A stretch of DNA of 64,000 nt from Amblyomma americanum (lineage: Eukaryota > Arthropoda > Arachnida > Ixodida > Ixodidae): contig NC_135507.1 of NCBI RefSeq assembly GCF_052857255.1, forward strand, positions 72,055,721 to 72,119,720, read 5' to 3'. Positions 9,046 to 18,135 of this stretch are shown here, in pieces. Each line of letters starts with the position of its first letter. The first letter of the stretch is position 1. The notes below the pieces were generated by a model. It did no database searches, was not told where the DNA came from, and saw nothing but the letters and a program-made list of their open reading frames with translations. A program made the translations under genes and the position numbers.

Positions 9046-9834
9046 TATAGAAAGTATAGCGTTCCGCTCATCTTATTCGCGTGCACGTACGGACGTGAAC
9101 AGGCTAACCTGCAGCGACTTTTAGCGATGGCCATAAACTACCGGGGCCGCCCTACAGTTACGCCAACATATGAAATCCCAAAGGCACTCTGGCTTCATAG
9201 TGCAGACTAGCAAGCCTGTACCATTATAGTCAGTGTTGGGCGAGCAGAGGAGATACATCCAGTGCTGTTGTGCTGGTGTTTACATAGTTCAAGGTTCACG
9301 TTCTCGTAGCTGCACGTGTAGCTACCGGTAGTATCCGGCCACAAGTCTATCATTTCAGGCTAGCTTGTCCGTGACTGCGTAAACACTCGTTTATGAAGGC
9401 TCTGTTCGTTGCCGCAAAATCGCATTACCCTCAGCATGCATACACGTACAACTCCGCCGTATCAGCTAGATGGCGCACTGGACACAGAGTCTGTGTAGGT
9501 GTCGCTAAGCTGGTTAGATAGACGCGAAGGCTTCTTAGTTGTTTATAATGATGAAAAACAGCGCGAACTGGACTAAACACAGAGCCATACGTGCTGTTGA
9601 AGCGGAAGCTGAATGTATTGAAGGAAACGGCCGTTAACAGCGTACATCATAAACGTGTTCAATCTGTGTTTCGTCGAACTTGCGCTGGTTTTCAGTGTAA
9701 TGAATTTGCAGCAGCTTGCCCAAGCTTCTGCTCTAGTGCAGTTAATTTTTACTTTCCGCCTGGTCTCAACAGGGTGCGCGCAGTGACTTCTGCGCAAGCT
9801 ATATATGAACACACTTCACACGCCACTGTCACAG
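9046..9834. other. No recognised feature
   Basis: No repeat family or exon with splice sites seen. Confidence 0.4.
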
Positions 9835-10486
9835 TGTTGACTCCGTTACCCTTAAGGACCAGCGGCTACCTTGCCTTCGCCTTACATGTCTTGCCCAAGC
9901 CCATTTCTTCCGCTTGTTTTCGACTATAAGGAAGAAACGGGCTTCTGCAGAGGATGTCATCAATCGATTTTTGTGTCTTCACCCACTCTGCCCTCTTCCT
10001 GTCTCTTAACATTAAGAATCACCCCAATAGCACTCTTGGGGCTCAATATAAAAATTATCCAGTGTAAAATTTGCCGGCGTATTGCACAAAAATATCAAAT
10101 GCCTAACCGAAGTATTTAAATGTGAAATCAAAAATCGCCCATCATTTTCTTTACCCCCGTCCGTTGCGCCAATTATTTTTCTTTCCATAGCTCGCTGCGT
10201 TGTCCTTAAGTTGAACCCTTTTCGTTGGCCTCCATGTTTCTGCCCCGTAGGTGAGTACCGGTAATGTACAGCTGCTGTACACTTTTCTCTTGAGGGATAT
10301 TGGCGAACTGCCATTCATAATATGAGAGAACCTGCCATATTGCGCTGCACCACATTCTTAAACTTCAAATTGCTTTCCTCTCATGATCCGGATAAGCGGT
10401 CACTACCTGCCCTAAGTAGACGTATTCCCTGAACACTTCCAGCACATCGCTACCAATTGCAAACTGCTGTTCTCTTGCGAGACTGT
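9835..10486 (-). mobile_element. RTE-like LINE, two 3' segments
   Basis: Minus-strand pieces at about 9,835-10,030 and 10,135-10,486 match the RTE-like copies at 430, 23,058 and 29,176. Shared blocks include gcccaagcccatttcttcc, ctcgctgcgttgtccttaag, ccgtaggtgagtaccggtaa and ttctcttgaggg. About 100 bases of unrelated sequence separate the two. No frame is intact. The right end abuts a SINE-2 tail. Confidence 0.75.
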
Positions 10487-10572
10487 GGTCAAAATTTCTG
10501 GAGCCCTAAACTACGGCGTCCCTCATAGCTTGTATCGCTTTGGGACTTTAAACCCAATAAAGCCAAACCATT
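10487..10572 (+). mobile_element. SINE-2, 3' fragment
   Basis: Contains gtggtcaaaatttctggagc, tacggcgtccctcatag, cgctttgggac and an aagccaaacc tail. It is 5'-truncated and embedded at the edge of the RTE-like fragment. Confidence 0.8.
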
Positions 10573-10630
10573 AGGCTACTCCGTCATACCCTTAAGGCGG
10601 AGCTTGTGTGTCCGCTCCTTTTTCTTTTTT
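10573..10630 (-). repeat. Family G terminal fragment
   Basis: Inverted match to the 'ctccgccttaagggtatgac' terminus. Confidence 0.6.
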
Positions 10631-10819
10631 TGAAGTGACGCAAATGTGTCTACAACGAATGCAGCGATTGATAGGCCTCGCATGTTTTCATTTCGAAATG
10701 AAACTTTTCATTTCGAGGAGTTGATGAGAGCCCGCCAGCTCTGTCGATGGCAGTGCGCAGCTTCGGATGATCCCGGCACGGCAGTCCTCGAATGCTGCGT
10801 TCCTGTCGACCGGTGCCCG

Positions 10820-10839
10820 TCACATGAAGCCGTACAGCT
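10820..10839 (-). CDS. Gene 2, terminal coding exon
   Basis: On the minus strand a strong acceptor (gttcatgccttcatttcag) is followed by AG CTG TAC GGC TTC ATG TGA. The two leading bases complete a Glu codon begun by the microexon, so the protein ends E-L-Y-G-F-M then stop. If the microexon is skipped, the upstream exon supplies A instead, giving Lys and the same final five residues. The 3' UTR continues to lower coordinates. A longer alternative frame exists after the same acceptor but does not match the phase. Support rests on splice sites and phase, not on homology. Confidence 0.55.
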
Positions 10840-10926
10840 CTGAAATGAAGGCATGAACAGTTAAACGCAGTAGAGCAAGGCAACACGTATCAGCGGTCAA
10901 AGAAGAAATGTCACTTGCGCGCTTAC

Positions 10927-10947
10927 CATCCATGTCGTGGCTGCGAC
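10927..10947 (-). CDS. Gene 2, 21-nt microexon
   Basis: On the minus strand a long pyrimidine tract ending cttttttcccctcgcag precedes exactly 21 bases, then the donor gtaagc. In the phase set by the 15,590-15,702 exon it reads S-R-S-H-D-M-D plus one base. Its length is a multiple of three, so inclusion or skipping leaves the final exon in frame. This is the expected layout of a cassette microexon that changes a short cytoplasmic tail. An alternative acceptor 7 nt downstream would break the frame. Confidence 0.55.
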
Positions 10948-11238
10948 CTGCGAGGGGAAAAAAGAAAATCAATGTTGAGCACCATGACGCTCAGGCATTT
11001 CAACAACTGCTATGTGTAATCATTACTTTTCCCAATCTGCATTTGAATAACAGCACGCACAAATGCATTGCGTTGTAGACTGTCCACTTAGCTTGCAATC
11101 GTGTCTACCAATGCATCCACCATCTACCTCACAAACTACGCTGAAAGGAACTGCATTTTGACTACGTCCATAGTAAAACGCGAACTGCTGCTCAACGTTT
11201 CAGCGCAAAATTTCCCTAGCCAACTGCACTGCTATGTA

Positions 11239-11331
11239 CAGTTCGCGCTGAAACGCTCAAATGCAGTTCACTGTGAAACGCAGTTTGCACCGAAATGAAG
11301 TTTGCGTTGAAACGAAGTCTATTTGCTGGGC
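11239..11331 (+). repeat. Array of degenerate 17-bp units
   Basis: Four head-to-tail 17-base units start at 11,264, 11,281, 11,298 and 11,315. A fifth lies 8 bases upstream at 11,239. The consensus is roughly CAGTTTGCGNTGAAACG. The last unit is the most diverged. The repeated GAAACG core is reminiscent of interferon-response-like sites, but no function is implied. Confidence 0.7.
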
Positions 11332-11650
11332 TCGTAGCAAATGCACTTCGTTTCAAGGCGAGTTCTTATGCCCGTGCACCTGAGGGCACATGCGCCGGGA
11401 AGCTCGTTTTTGCCTTGTCGCGTAAGAGACCCCAGAGGCGAAGACGCTCAGAAAATCTTGGCGACATGCTGCTCAGATGTATTAGGGAGTTCGTCGAACG
11501 CTGTTAGAAGGTCCTGTTCTCGATCTCGGCTTTCACGTTTACTTAGTATCGGGGTTTTGCTGCAGTCAAGTGGAATGAGGCATTGCAGACGGCATAAAGT
11601 AACGGGGTTCACTTTTGCTCCAAAAAGGGGGGTTGACTACTGCTCAGATA

Positions 11651-11778
11651 CACCCTAAACAGAAGAGTATGAAGAGAGTAAGCTGTCTTCTAGCGGACTC
11701 TCTTTCATAAAATAGAGTGCTCTAGACGACAGCTTACTCCCTTTTCACTGCCGTATAGGCCTATCCGTGTTTAGAGTG
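11651..11778. mobile_element. CACTCTAAA MITE, copy 1
   Basis: 128 bp. The left terminus CACCCTAAACAG and the right terminus (complement CACTCTAAACAC) are inverted. Internal blocks agagtaagctgtcttctag and ctctagacgacagcttact also pair, so the whole element folds. TA precedes the left end. The right flank is CA rather than TA. Confidence 0.75.
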
Positions 11779-11945
11779 CACGAACACTACGCAAGGGGTT
11801 CGTGGTGCAAGAGGCGGGTTATTCTCTCGCTGGAAACCAGTAACCAGTGCTAATATAACTAAACGTGAACAGAAACAGCCTTCCTCGACGAGCTCTAATC
11901 GAGTTTTAAAGCGAGAGCTGTTCCTAGGTCGCTCCATCCGGTTTA

Positions 11946-12141
11946 GTCACGTGATGCGTCACGTGACACATGCGTGACGTCACGTTTAGTGGGAGAATAG
12001 TTCTGCAGGGTGATAATGAGCAGACAGTTGACACAACGGTCACGGAATTGCCTTTCGTGTTGTCCGAAGGAAAGCAATACCAACAGCAGCGGCACCAGCG
12101 AAAACAGCCCTCGTTAAGTTCTGCGCCTTAACCCAGCAATG
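11946..12141 (+). promoter_or_regulatory. Candidate promoter and first exon ending in ATG
   Basis: GTCACGTGAT (11,946-11,955), GTCACGTGAC (11,958-11,967, the exact CLEAR/E-box palindrome) and TGACGTCA (11,975-11,982) lie within 37 bases. About 160 bases downstream is an exon-like end, CCCAGCAATG|GTAAGC. There an ATG (12,139-12,141) directly abuts a strong donor. This layout suits a mostly non-coding first exon with a split start codon region. It would be transcribed opposite to gene 2. No downstream plus-strand exon was identified. Confidence 0.35.
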
Positions 12142-12291
12142 GTAAGCCCTGGCATTTTTTTTTAAAGGCGAAAGCCTTTAATGGCTCATACTCGCGCGGC
12201 CGGTGTGACGCCGCCTTCCATGAATAACGCGGCAGCTAATCAGGACAGCAGAAAATGAATGGTAGCATCAGATAGAGGGGACAAAATGTAA

Positions 12292-12305
12292 CCCCCCCCC
12301 CCCCC
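12292..12305. repeat. Poly(C) tract
   Basis: Fourteen consecutive C residues. Confidence 0.95.
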
Positions 12306-12770
12306 GCCAAGTTTGATGTGTGTAGAGTGATTAGTTAATTATAGCCAATTATACCGAAAACTAAAAGAAAACACTCAAATACGTCAATATAGCGACGGGA
12401 GAGGGAGAGTTAAAAGCCTTCTCAGCGTAACTGCAAGCTTTACTCGTTTTATGTCTTTTTTTTTAAATAAAAGTACAGCTTGGATTAGAAGAGCCCTCGG
12501 GATCATTGCCGCCTGCCAGCAGAACAAAATGCAGCTTCGATACGGAGGTGGGGCTCAGGAGGACGCTAAGCAGTCAATGCTGCATATGCTATGTTCAAAA
12601 CGACGAGAGTGAAAACTGCTAGTACTAATTCACTGCAATGAAATACTGAACGGCTTCATGTGGTTGTCTCACTAAAATTTCAGGATAGTGTCCGAACGAC
12701 TTCCGCTAATGTGAGGATTAAGTTGAACCGCATCGATGGATTACCGCGTTTTAATGACGAACAGCGTATA

Positions 12771-12913
12771 CACTCTAAAAATAATGAATTAAAAAAGAGA
12801 GTAAGCTCTCCTCTAGCGCATTCCCTTTCATGAAATAAAGAGCGCTAGAGCACAGCTTACTCTCTTTTCTCCTTCCTCTATACTCCCATATAAGCGTATT
12901 CGTGTTTACAGTG
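12771..12913. mobile_element. CACTCTAAA MITE, copy 2
   Basis: 143 bp. It starts CACTCTAAAA after a TA and ends CGTGTTTACAGTG. Inverted internal blocks are agagagtaagctctcctctag and ctagagcacagcttactctc. Confidence 0.8.
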
Positions 12914-12987
12914 TGTTGTCAGTGAAATCGAAGCTTTTATAAGCTAGAAGGGGCTAGAGGGACGGTGAGAATAAACAGACATCATTA

Positions 12988-13196
12988 GCATACCGTGTAC
13001 CGTGTTACCGTTACCGGAGCACCGGGAGCCCGCCCACCTCCAAGGCGCATGCGCAGGTCGCCTCGATGGCGCCAGATGGCGCCAGGTACCCGGCAGCTAC
13101 ACGCACGCCTGGCGCATCGGGACCAATCATGGCGTGCTCACCTGTCGTGAACGGGATCCCGGTACTCGGGTAACGGTAACACGGTGCACGGTATGC
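12988..13196. mobile_element. 209-bp TIR element flanked by TA
   Basis: Inverted termini of about 45 bases (GCATACCGTG, CCGTGTTACCGTTACC on the left; complement on the right) are bounded on each side by TA (12,986-12,987 and 13,197-13,198). This fits a Tc1/mariner-type TA target duplication. The GC-rich interior contains GGCGCATGCGCA (NRF1-like) and a repeated GATGGCGCCA. It has no transposase and is non-autonomous. Confidence 0.8.
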
Positions 13197-13224
13197 TAAA
13201 GATGTCTAATATAAGTTGCCCGGT

Positions 13225-13745
13225 ATCGACTGGGTACCGCGTTCTAATCACAAGGAGACCACTGTCACCGAGGATGGAGCTTTTATACGCGAGAAAAAGA
13301 CAAAAAACAATTAAATGCAACTGTCGCCGCCACCGGCCGATTTTGGAACTAAGATATATGCGTCGACACCGATTTCATCGCGGATCCCAGAGGCTACGCT
13401 ATAGCGCCATTCGCTTCAAAACGGTGGCAACCAGTCCTTTTCGGTAAGGACGAATTAGAATCGACTGGAAAGATTTTTAAATCCAATTTCCTCGCCGATA
13501 AATAAGTATTTCGCTGCCGGAAAAACGTCAACCTAGCAAGAAAGAATCAGAGAATCAACATTTACTGAGAACATGAACTGGATGGACTTGTTTTCATCGT
13601 TCCACGCAAATATGTCATATAGGCATATCAGCCACCAGCAGTTTTGGCACGAAAGCTCCGACGACGAGAGGAGCGATTTTCTTTTTAAATGTGGAAATTT
13701 GTAGCTAAGCTGCAATGTCATTCTCTTAAACAGTGATTATGGAGT
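13225..13745 (+). repeat. Family D repeat
   Basis: It shares ordered blocks with 46,560-46,950 and more weakly with 60,740-60,965. These are ctaatcacaa-gag-ccactg, agcttttata, the TGCGTCGACACCGATTT type block, cggtaaggacg, aatcgact, aaatccaatttcctcgc-gataaat and agagaatcaa-atttactga. No coding potential or clear termini; class unknown. Confidence 0.7.
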
Positions 13746-13961
13746 CCTTTTAGGTCTTTAAGTCATCACTTTAAAATCTCGAGGTGGGGAAAAGAAAGTT
13801 ACATTTACAATTCAAATTTTATTAGGAATAAATGCGTCTCAATTTTGCTGCCGACCGAACTTAAACGTATCCATACAATGGACTGATACTAAGCACAAAA
13901 GCTACATGTAGTCCTTAGTGCCTCTTTAAAGAGGAGCGTTGCACACTGGCTACTACAGGTT

Positions 13962-14084
13962 CACTCAACACGAATACGCCTGTACGGGAGTAAAAAAGGG
14001 GGTAAGATGTCGTCTAGGGCACTCCCTTTTATAAAAAGGAGTGTGATAGAAGGGAGTACATTTTACTCCTTTCTGTCTAGAGTG
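13962..14084. mobile_element. CACTCTAAA MITE, copy 3
   Basis: 123 bp. It starts CACTCAACACGAATACGCC and ends TGTCTAGAGTG. Inverted internal blocks are gggagtaaaaaagggg and tactcctttctg. It is the most diverged of the three copies. Confidence 0.65.
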
Positions 14085-15589
14085 TTCGATCCGGATATGG
14101 TAAGGAATTATGTCGCTGCCATCGTTAGCTAGGTAAGAATACTACGATAAGGGAGTTGTGAAGAACCCCATAGCGAAGACTGCAGTTTGACATACTTCCT
14201 CTAGCCTTCCCATTCTTGTGCATGTTGCTCCCATTGAAATGCGGTTGTCGCTACCAGGCAAACAAGTTGTTACCCCACCACTAAGGCACCTCAGTGAATC
14301 GATGGATTAATGCACAGCGTGTGCCTAAAACATCGATCTTGTACAGGTGTCAATGGTTTACGGTGTCCCAGTTTGCGGTAATGGCTGTATGCGGTAAACT
14401 GAGTCAGAATAGGTCTAGCTTTACCGAGGAACTTGGCTCTGCGTAAGTGCTGTTCCGGGCTAAAAGTTTCCGGTGCTTTATTCTACCGCGCCCTCCTCGA
14501 CCCTTGTGTCTTGTCTCTTTCGACACTCTTGAAAAAGGAGAAGGCTATTGTACACCACATGTACACCTGCCACCATAACTTCATGAAACGCTTCTTTTTC
14601 GTTTAATACATTCAATTTCCTTGTATCCAGGACACGTTCCCTGAGATTAAATGCTGCGGTGTGTTATCTGCGCGCTCAGAATTAGGTTTCATACGTATAT
14701 CTATTCAAGGCTGTTTAGAAAGACTGCGTAAAAAAATTTTTTTTGCTGATACTGCGTTCCCAACCTCTTAACGTTGTCCTGGTATCCTGCTATGCCGTAA
14801 AGATTTAGGCATTCGTTGCTGTAACGTGAAATCGATTCAGTTGTTGCTGGGGACAAATTTCATTAAGAATACGAGGACACGACATCACCGAGAACAAAGT
14901 GGCGACGTCCCAAATAACAACCATAGATCTGGTGGCCAGTGTGGAGATCTCGGATTGTTATTTGAGACGCAAGGCTCTTGAGAAAACACGACAAAATTGT
15001 TTCTCGTTATGTCGTAACGACATATTAAGTCGTAAGCCTTTCTTGGCTCATGAGTGGCGGGGACGGCAGTTGCAGACGGAAGTTGTCCGCTCGAACTGTC
15101 AATCATAAGTTGTATGGTAAATAAAACAAAAAGCAACATTTCATTAAGCAACAGTTCTTAAGAAACATATCTGTAATGAAATACACGAGCAAGCAAATAA
15201 AAACTAGAAATATAAAAATATCAAATTATAAAAATAAAAATAAAATAAACAAATAAAAGGAAGCAATAAGAAACAAAATGGCAGAAAAAAATGAAAAATG
15301 GAGGGACAAAGTAGACAGGGAAAGGCTTTCGCATTTCTGCTCGTAAGCAGACCTCAGTGCAATCCTGTAATTCTTTTCCTCTGTAGTACTGTCACTGCGA
15401 GAAGGGACAGTGTAATTCCACAGGAAATCCTTTTTGTCAATAATAAAATTTTTGTTGCTACTATAAATCTACGGACAAAAATACTACAGGAAGGCTGTTC
15501 TGACAACAAAATTTCCTGTTGTGTTTTTCTTTAGCGGGCAAGTGCACCCTACGTGATACTTATGAAGGCGCTTAAGCAAGGATACGCAC

Positions 15590-15702
15590 TCTCGGTGAAG
15601 ATGAGCATGTAGGCCATGACGCAGAGGCCGAGAAAGACGACCACCACCGCCGCGCCGCTTCCGAAGTACACCACGGCGTCCGGGATGATGGGAACCTCGC
15701 AG
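15590..15702 (-). CDS. Gene 2, transmembrane-helix exon
   Basis: A GC-rich minus-strand exon lies in AT-rich sequence. An exceptionally long pyrimidine tract (complement of 15,721-15,770) and gcgcag precede it, and CCGAGA|GTGCGT follows. It is 113 nt: one base completing an upstream codon, 37 codons, and one base carried on. The peptide begins CEVPIIPDAVVYFGSG, then a strongly hydrophobic helix of about 22 residues (AAVVVVFLGLCVMAYMLIF) and TE. That is one membrane span near the C-terminus; with the next two exons the following tail is only about 15 residues. The Cys before the helix suggests an extracellular or lumenal side. Upstream exons, ending in phase 2, were not found. I do not recognise the protein. 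Confidence 0.6.
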
Positions 15703-15947
15703 CTGCGCCCGCAAGCGAACAGAGAAAGACAGAAAAGGGAGAAAAGGAGGGAGAAGAAAAACAGTTCAGATTGAGTTTCATGGCCGAAAGTCATAATTCA
15801 GATTATGATCGAAGGATAATATGTTAAACGACAGGACAATTACCTAAGGAAGCATTGCTTCAAAACATAATAGCTGGGCATGCTAGCACTCCTATCATGC
15901 GCGGCGCAGCATCCCTCAATCATTTCCATATTCTGTATTTGTACATA

Positions 15948-16262
15948 ACCCACCGCGGTGGCTCAGTGGTTAGGGCGCTCGACTACTGATCCGGAGTTCC
16001 CGGGCTCGAACCCGACCGCGGCGGCTGCGTTTTTATGGAGGAAAAACGCTAAGGCGCCCGTGTGCTGTGCGATGTCAGTGCACGTTAAAGATCCCCAGGT
16101 GGTCGAAATTATGCCGGAGCCCTCCACTACGGCACCTATTCTTCCTTTCTTCTTTCACTCCCTCCTTTATCCCTTCCCTTACGGCGCGGTTCAGGTGTCC
16201 AACGATATATGAGACAGATACTGCGCCATTTCCTTTCCCCCCCAAAACCAATTATTATTATT
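15948..16262 (+). mobile_element. Full-length Ruka-like SINE with 11-bp TSD
   Basis: The direct repeat ATTTGTACATA occurs at 15,937-15,947 and 16,263-16,273. The body has A box TGGCTCAGTGGTTAGG, B box GGGCTCGAACCCGAC, GTGCACGTTAAAGATCCCC, the CCTTTCCCCCC end and an (ATT)n tail. The TSD shows target-primed retrotransposition and fixes both ends, so this is the reference copy in the window. Confidence 0.95.
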
Positions 16263-16279
16263 ATTTGTACATAGTGTAT

Positions 16280-16456
16280 ATTACCCCCTACACTTATCCT
16301 TTCTTACTATCGCTTCTCCCTTTCTTTCCCTCTCCCTGTCCTTTTATTCCCGCTAGTCGCAGCTCAGGTGCTTCAGGTTTCGATGGCAGATGCCGCGGCT
16401 AGCAACATCTTTTCCTCCCATTGTTATTTTGTTAATAAATAGCCACTAACAACAAC
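16280..16456 (+). mobile_element. Possible LINE 3' UTR
   Basis: A pyrimidine-rich stretch followed by agctcaggtgcttcaggttt and ttaataaatagcc, ending in an ACAACAACA run. It looks like the 3' end of a non-LTR element, but no coding part is present. Confidence 0.35.
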
Positions 16457-16802
16457 ATGCTAGCACATGACATGTCTTTGCGTTAGAATAAGGCAATATC
16501 AAAATGCGATTTATTCTAGACATAATTCTAGTCTAGCATTCTTGAGGAAATAAACACTGTCAGAGCAGTTTAATATGAGTAGGTTAGGCCTGAAGTGATC
16601 ACCTTCAATTCGCTTCACACTCTACACTGCTTGGTCTGGGCACTGTAGAGTATGACCGTGCGCTCATGAACCGGGAAATTTGTATTTCGCTGCGCACTGG
16701 AACTGAGCAGCACTGAGCGAATTCGCAGCTCCGTTACGCCGAAACGATCACGACTACGCGTAAAAGCCAACATAACCATGCAGTTGAGCTCGAAGTTACC
16801 AG

Positions 16803-17048
16803 GGGGCCGCCGCAGTGGACCAGTGGTTATGGCGCTCGATCGGCTGCTGACCCGAAATACGCGGGTTCGATCCCGGCCACGACGGTCGCATAAGGTAATA
16901 AAGTGAAGTGAAGTGAAGACCCGTGTACACTGCCATGTCACCGCACGTGAAAGAACCACAGGCAGTCGAAATTATCCGCAGCCTTCCGCTGCGGCGTCCC
17001 TCATAGTATGAGTCGCTTTGAGACGCTAAACCCCTATAAACCAAATAA
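16803..17048 (+). mobile_element. SINE-2 with 9-bp TSD
   Basis: AGTTACCAG flanks the element at 16,794-16,802 and 17,049-17,057. The head has GTGGACCAGTGGTTATGG and GGGTTCGATCCCGG, and the tail is ctataaaccaaataa. A (AGTGA)n-like expansion near 16,905 replaces part of the usual body. Confidence 0.9.
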
Positions 17049-17284
17049 AGTTACCAGATTTGGATAGTACTCTTCACAGTAATTTTAGCTTAGCTCAAGT
17101 GGTGTTCGAACCTCCAGATAAGGGGACGTTAGGGCGATTTTGTAACGTAATCGAAAGTTAATACTGCGTGGCAGTCAGATCAATGAACTATGACAAGCCA
17201 CCTTGAGTAGGATTTAAAAAGCGCATGTTATGGGTATGTGCGAAGGTCTCCGTGCCACATTTTTGCGCCGACGTAGTGAAAAAA

Positions 17285-17442
17285 GCTGTATGATGCAATA
17301 ACCTCATACGGTTCGTGATACAAATCTCATACAATTATCGACTCAAATGTCATTGATTTTTACAAAATCATACATCTGTCATACAAATGTAATTCAATAT
17401 CATACAATTTGTATGACGAAGGATGTATGAGGCTATTGCAGC
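17285..17442. repeat. AT-rich foldback sequence
   Basis: gctgtatgatgcaataacct and its near-complement at 17,424-17,442 bound an AT-rich interior with repeated catac/gtatg words. It is possibly a degenerate MITE. Confidence 0.5.
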
Positions 17443-17943
17443 TTACAACTATTTCCAGTGGGGTCGCTTATTTCCCACACAACGCATACTTATTTGTCCC
17501 TCCATGGCCTCCATTAAGAGCACCGGGCAGATCACCCGCAGCAATTATAGCGCGTGCAAGTCAACCGTTTTGCTATTTTTTGCCGAAAACGCAACAGATA
17601 ATTGTCGCGCTCACGTGACCTTTTCTTATTCTTGCTTGTAATAAGGGAGTAATCACTAGTTGGCATCCACCCAAGCGCAGTCATACGGGTACAAAGGAAA
17701 GCTACACGGCTTCGTCAGAAACTTCGCAGATAAAGAAAAACGCGTCCTGGTCCGGGGTTCGAACCCGCGGCCGCCGCTTAGAACAAGCACAAGCTTTACA
17801 CATGGCACCACCATTTAAGTGTTACTGCGGAAAATGCAGCAGGAGGGTTGCACAGTACGACAGCCCATAGATTAAGCTCAGCACGTGACGCTCCTTGAAG
17901 CGACAATACGTTAGTACAGCAGTGGGGAGAGCGGGAAGGCCCA

Positions 17944-18135
17944 TTTTTTTAAATCTTTATTTTTAACCACTGCAGCATGTAGCTGCACACTGCTTGCCAT
18001 GTATTGGGGTACGGGCCTTAGTCAAGCCTTCTTCTTGCTTTTTTGCCCGTGCTGCAAACATCCCTGATATGTTGAATAAACATTGTATTGTATTGTATTG
18101 TATTGTATTGTATTGTATTGTATTGTATTGTATTG
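17944..18135 (+). mobile_element. LINE 3' end with (TATTG)10 tail
   Basis: The 3' UTR-like sequence ends gaataaaCATTG followed by ten TATTG units (18,086-18,135). A pentanucleotide array directly after an AATAAA is typical of a LINE tail expanded into a microsatellite. Confidence 0.6.

Larger units (their letters stand above)
10840..15589 (-). other. Introns of gene 2
   Basis: The 87-base intron 10,840-10,926 and the 4.6-kb intron 10,948-15,589 follow from the three exons. The long intron hosts three MITEs, a TA-flanked inverted-repeat element, a family D repeat and a plus-strand promoter-like cluster. Nothing else was recognised in 14,085-15,589 beyond AT-rich sequence. Confidence 0.5.

Noticed and set aside
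11341..11658. 105-residue plus-strand frame near 11.4 kb
   Set aside because: Overlapping frames are equally open, and there is no conserved motif or splice boundary.
15948..16030. tRNA genes suggested by A and B boxes
   Set aside because: All strong A/B box pairs belong to SINE heads (Ruka, SINE-2) or the 2,058-2,131 tRNA-like block; acceptor stems do not pair as in functional tRNAs.
18086..18135. CRISPR-like regular repeats
   Set aside because: A simple pentanucleotide microsatellite without spacers, in an animal genome.
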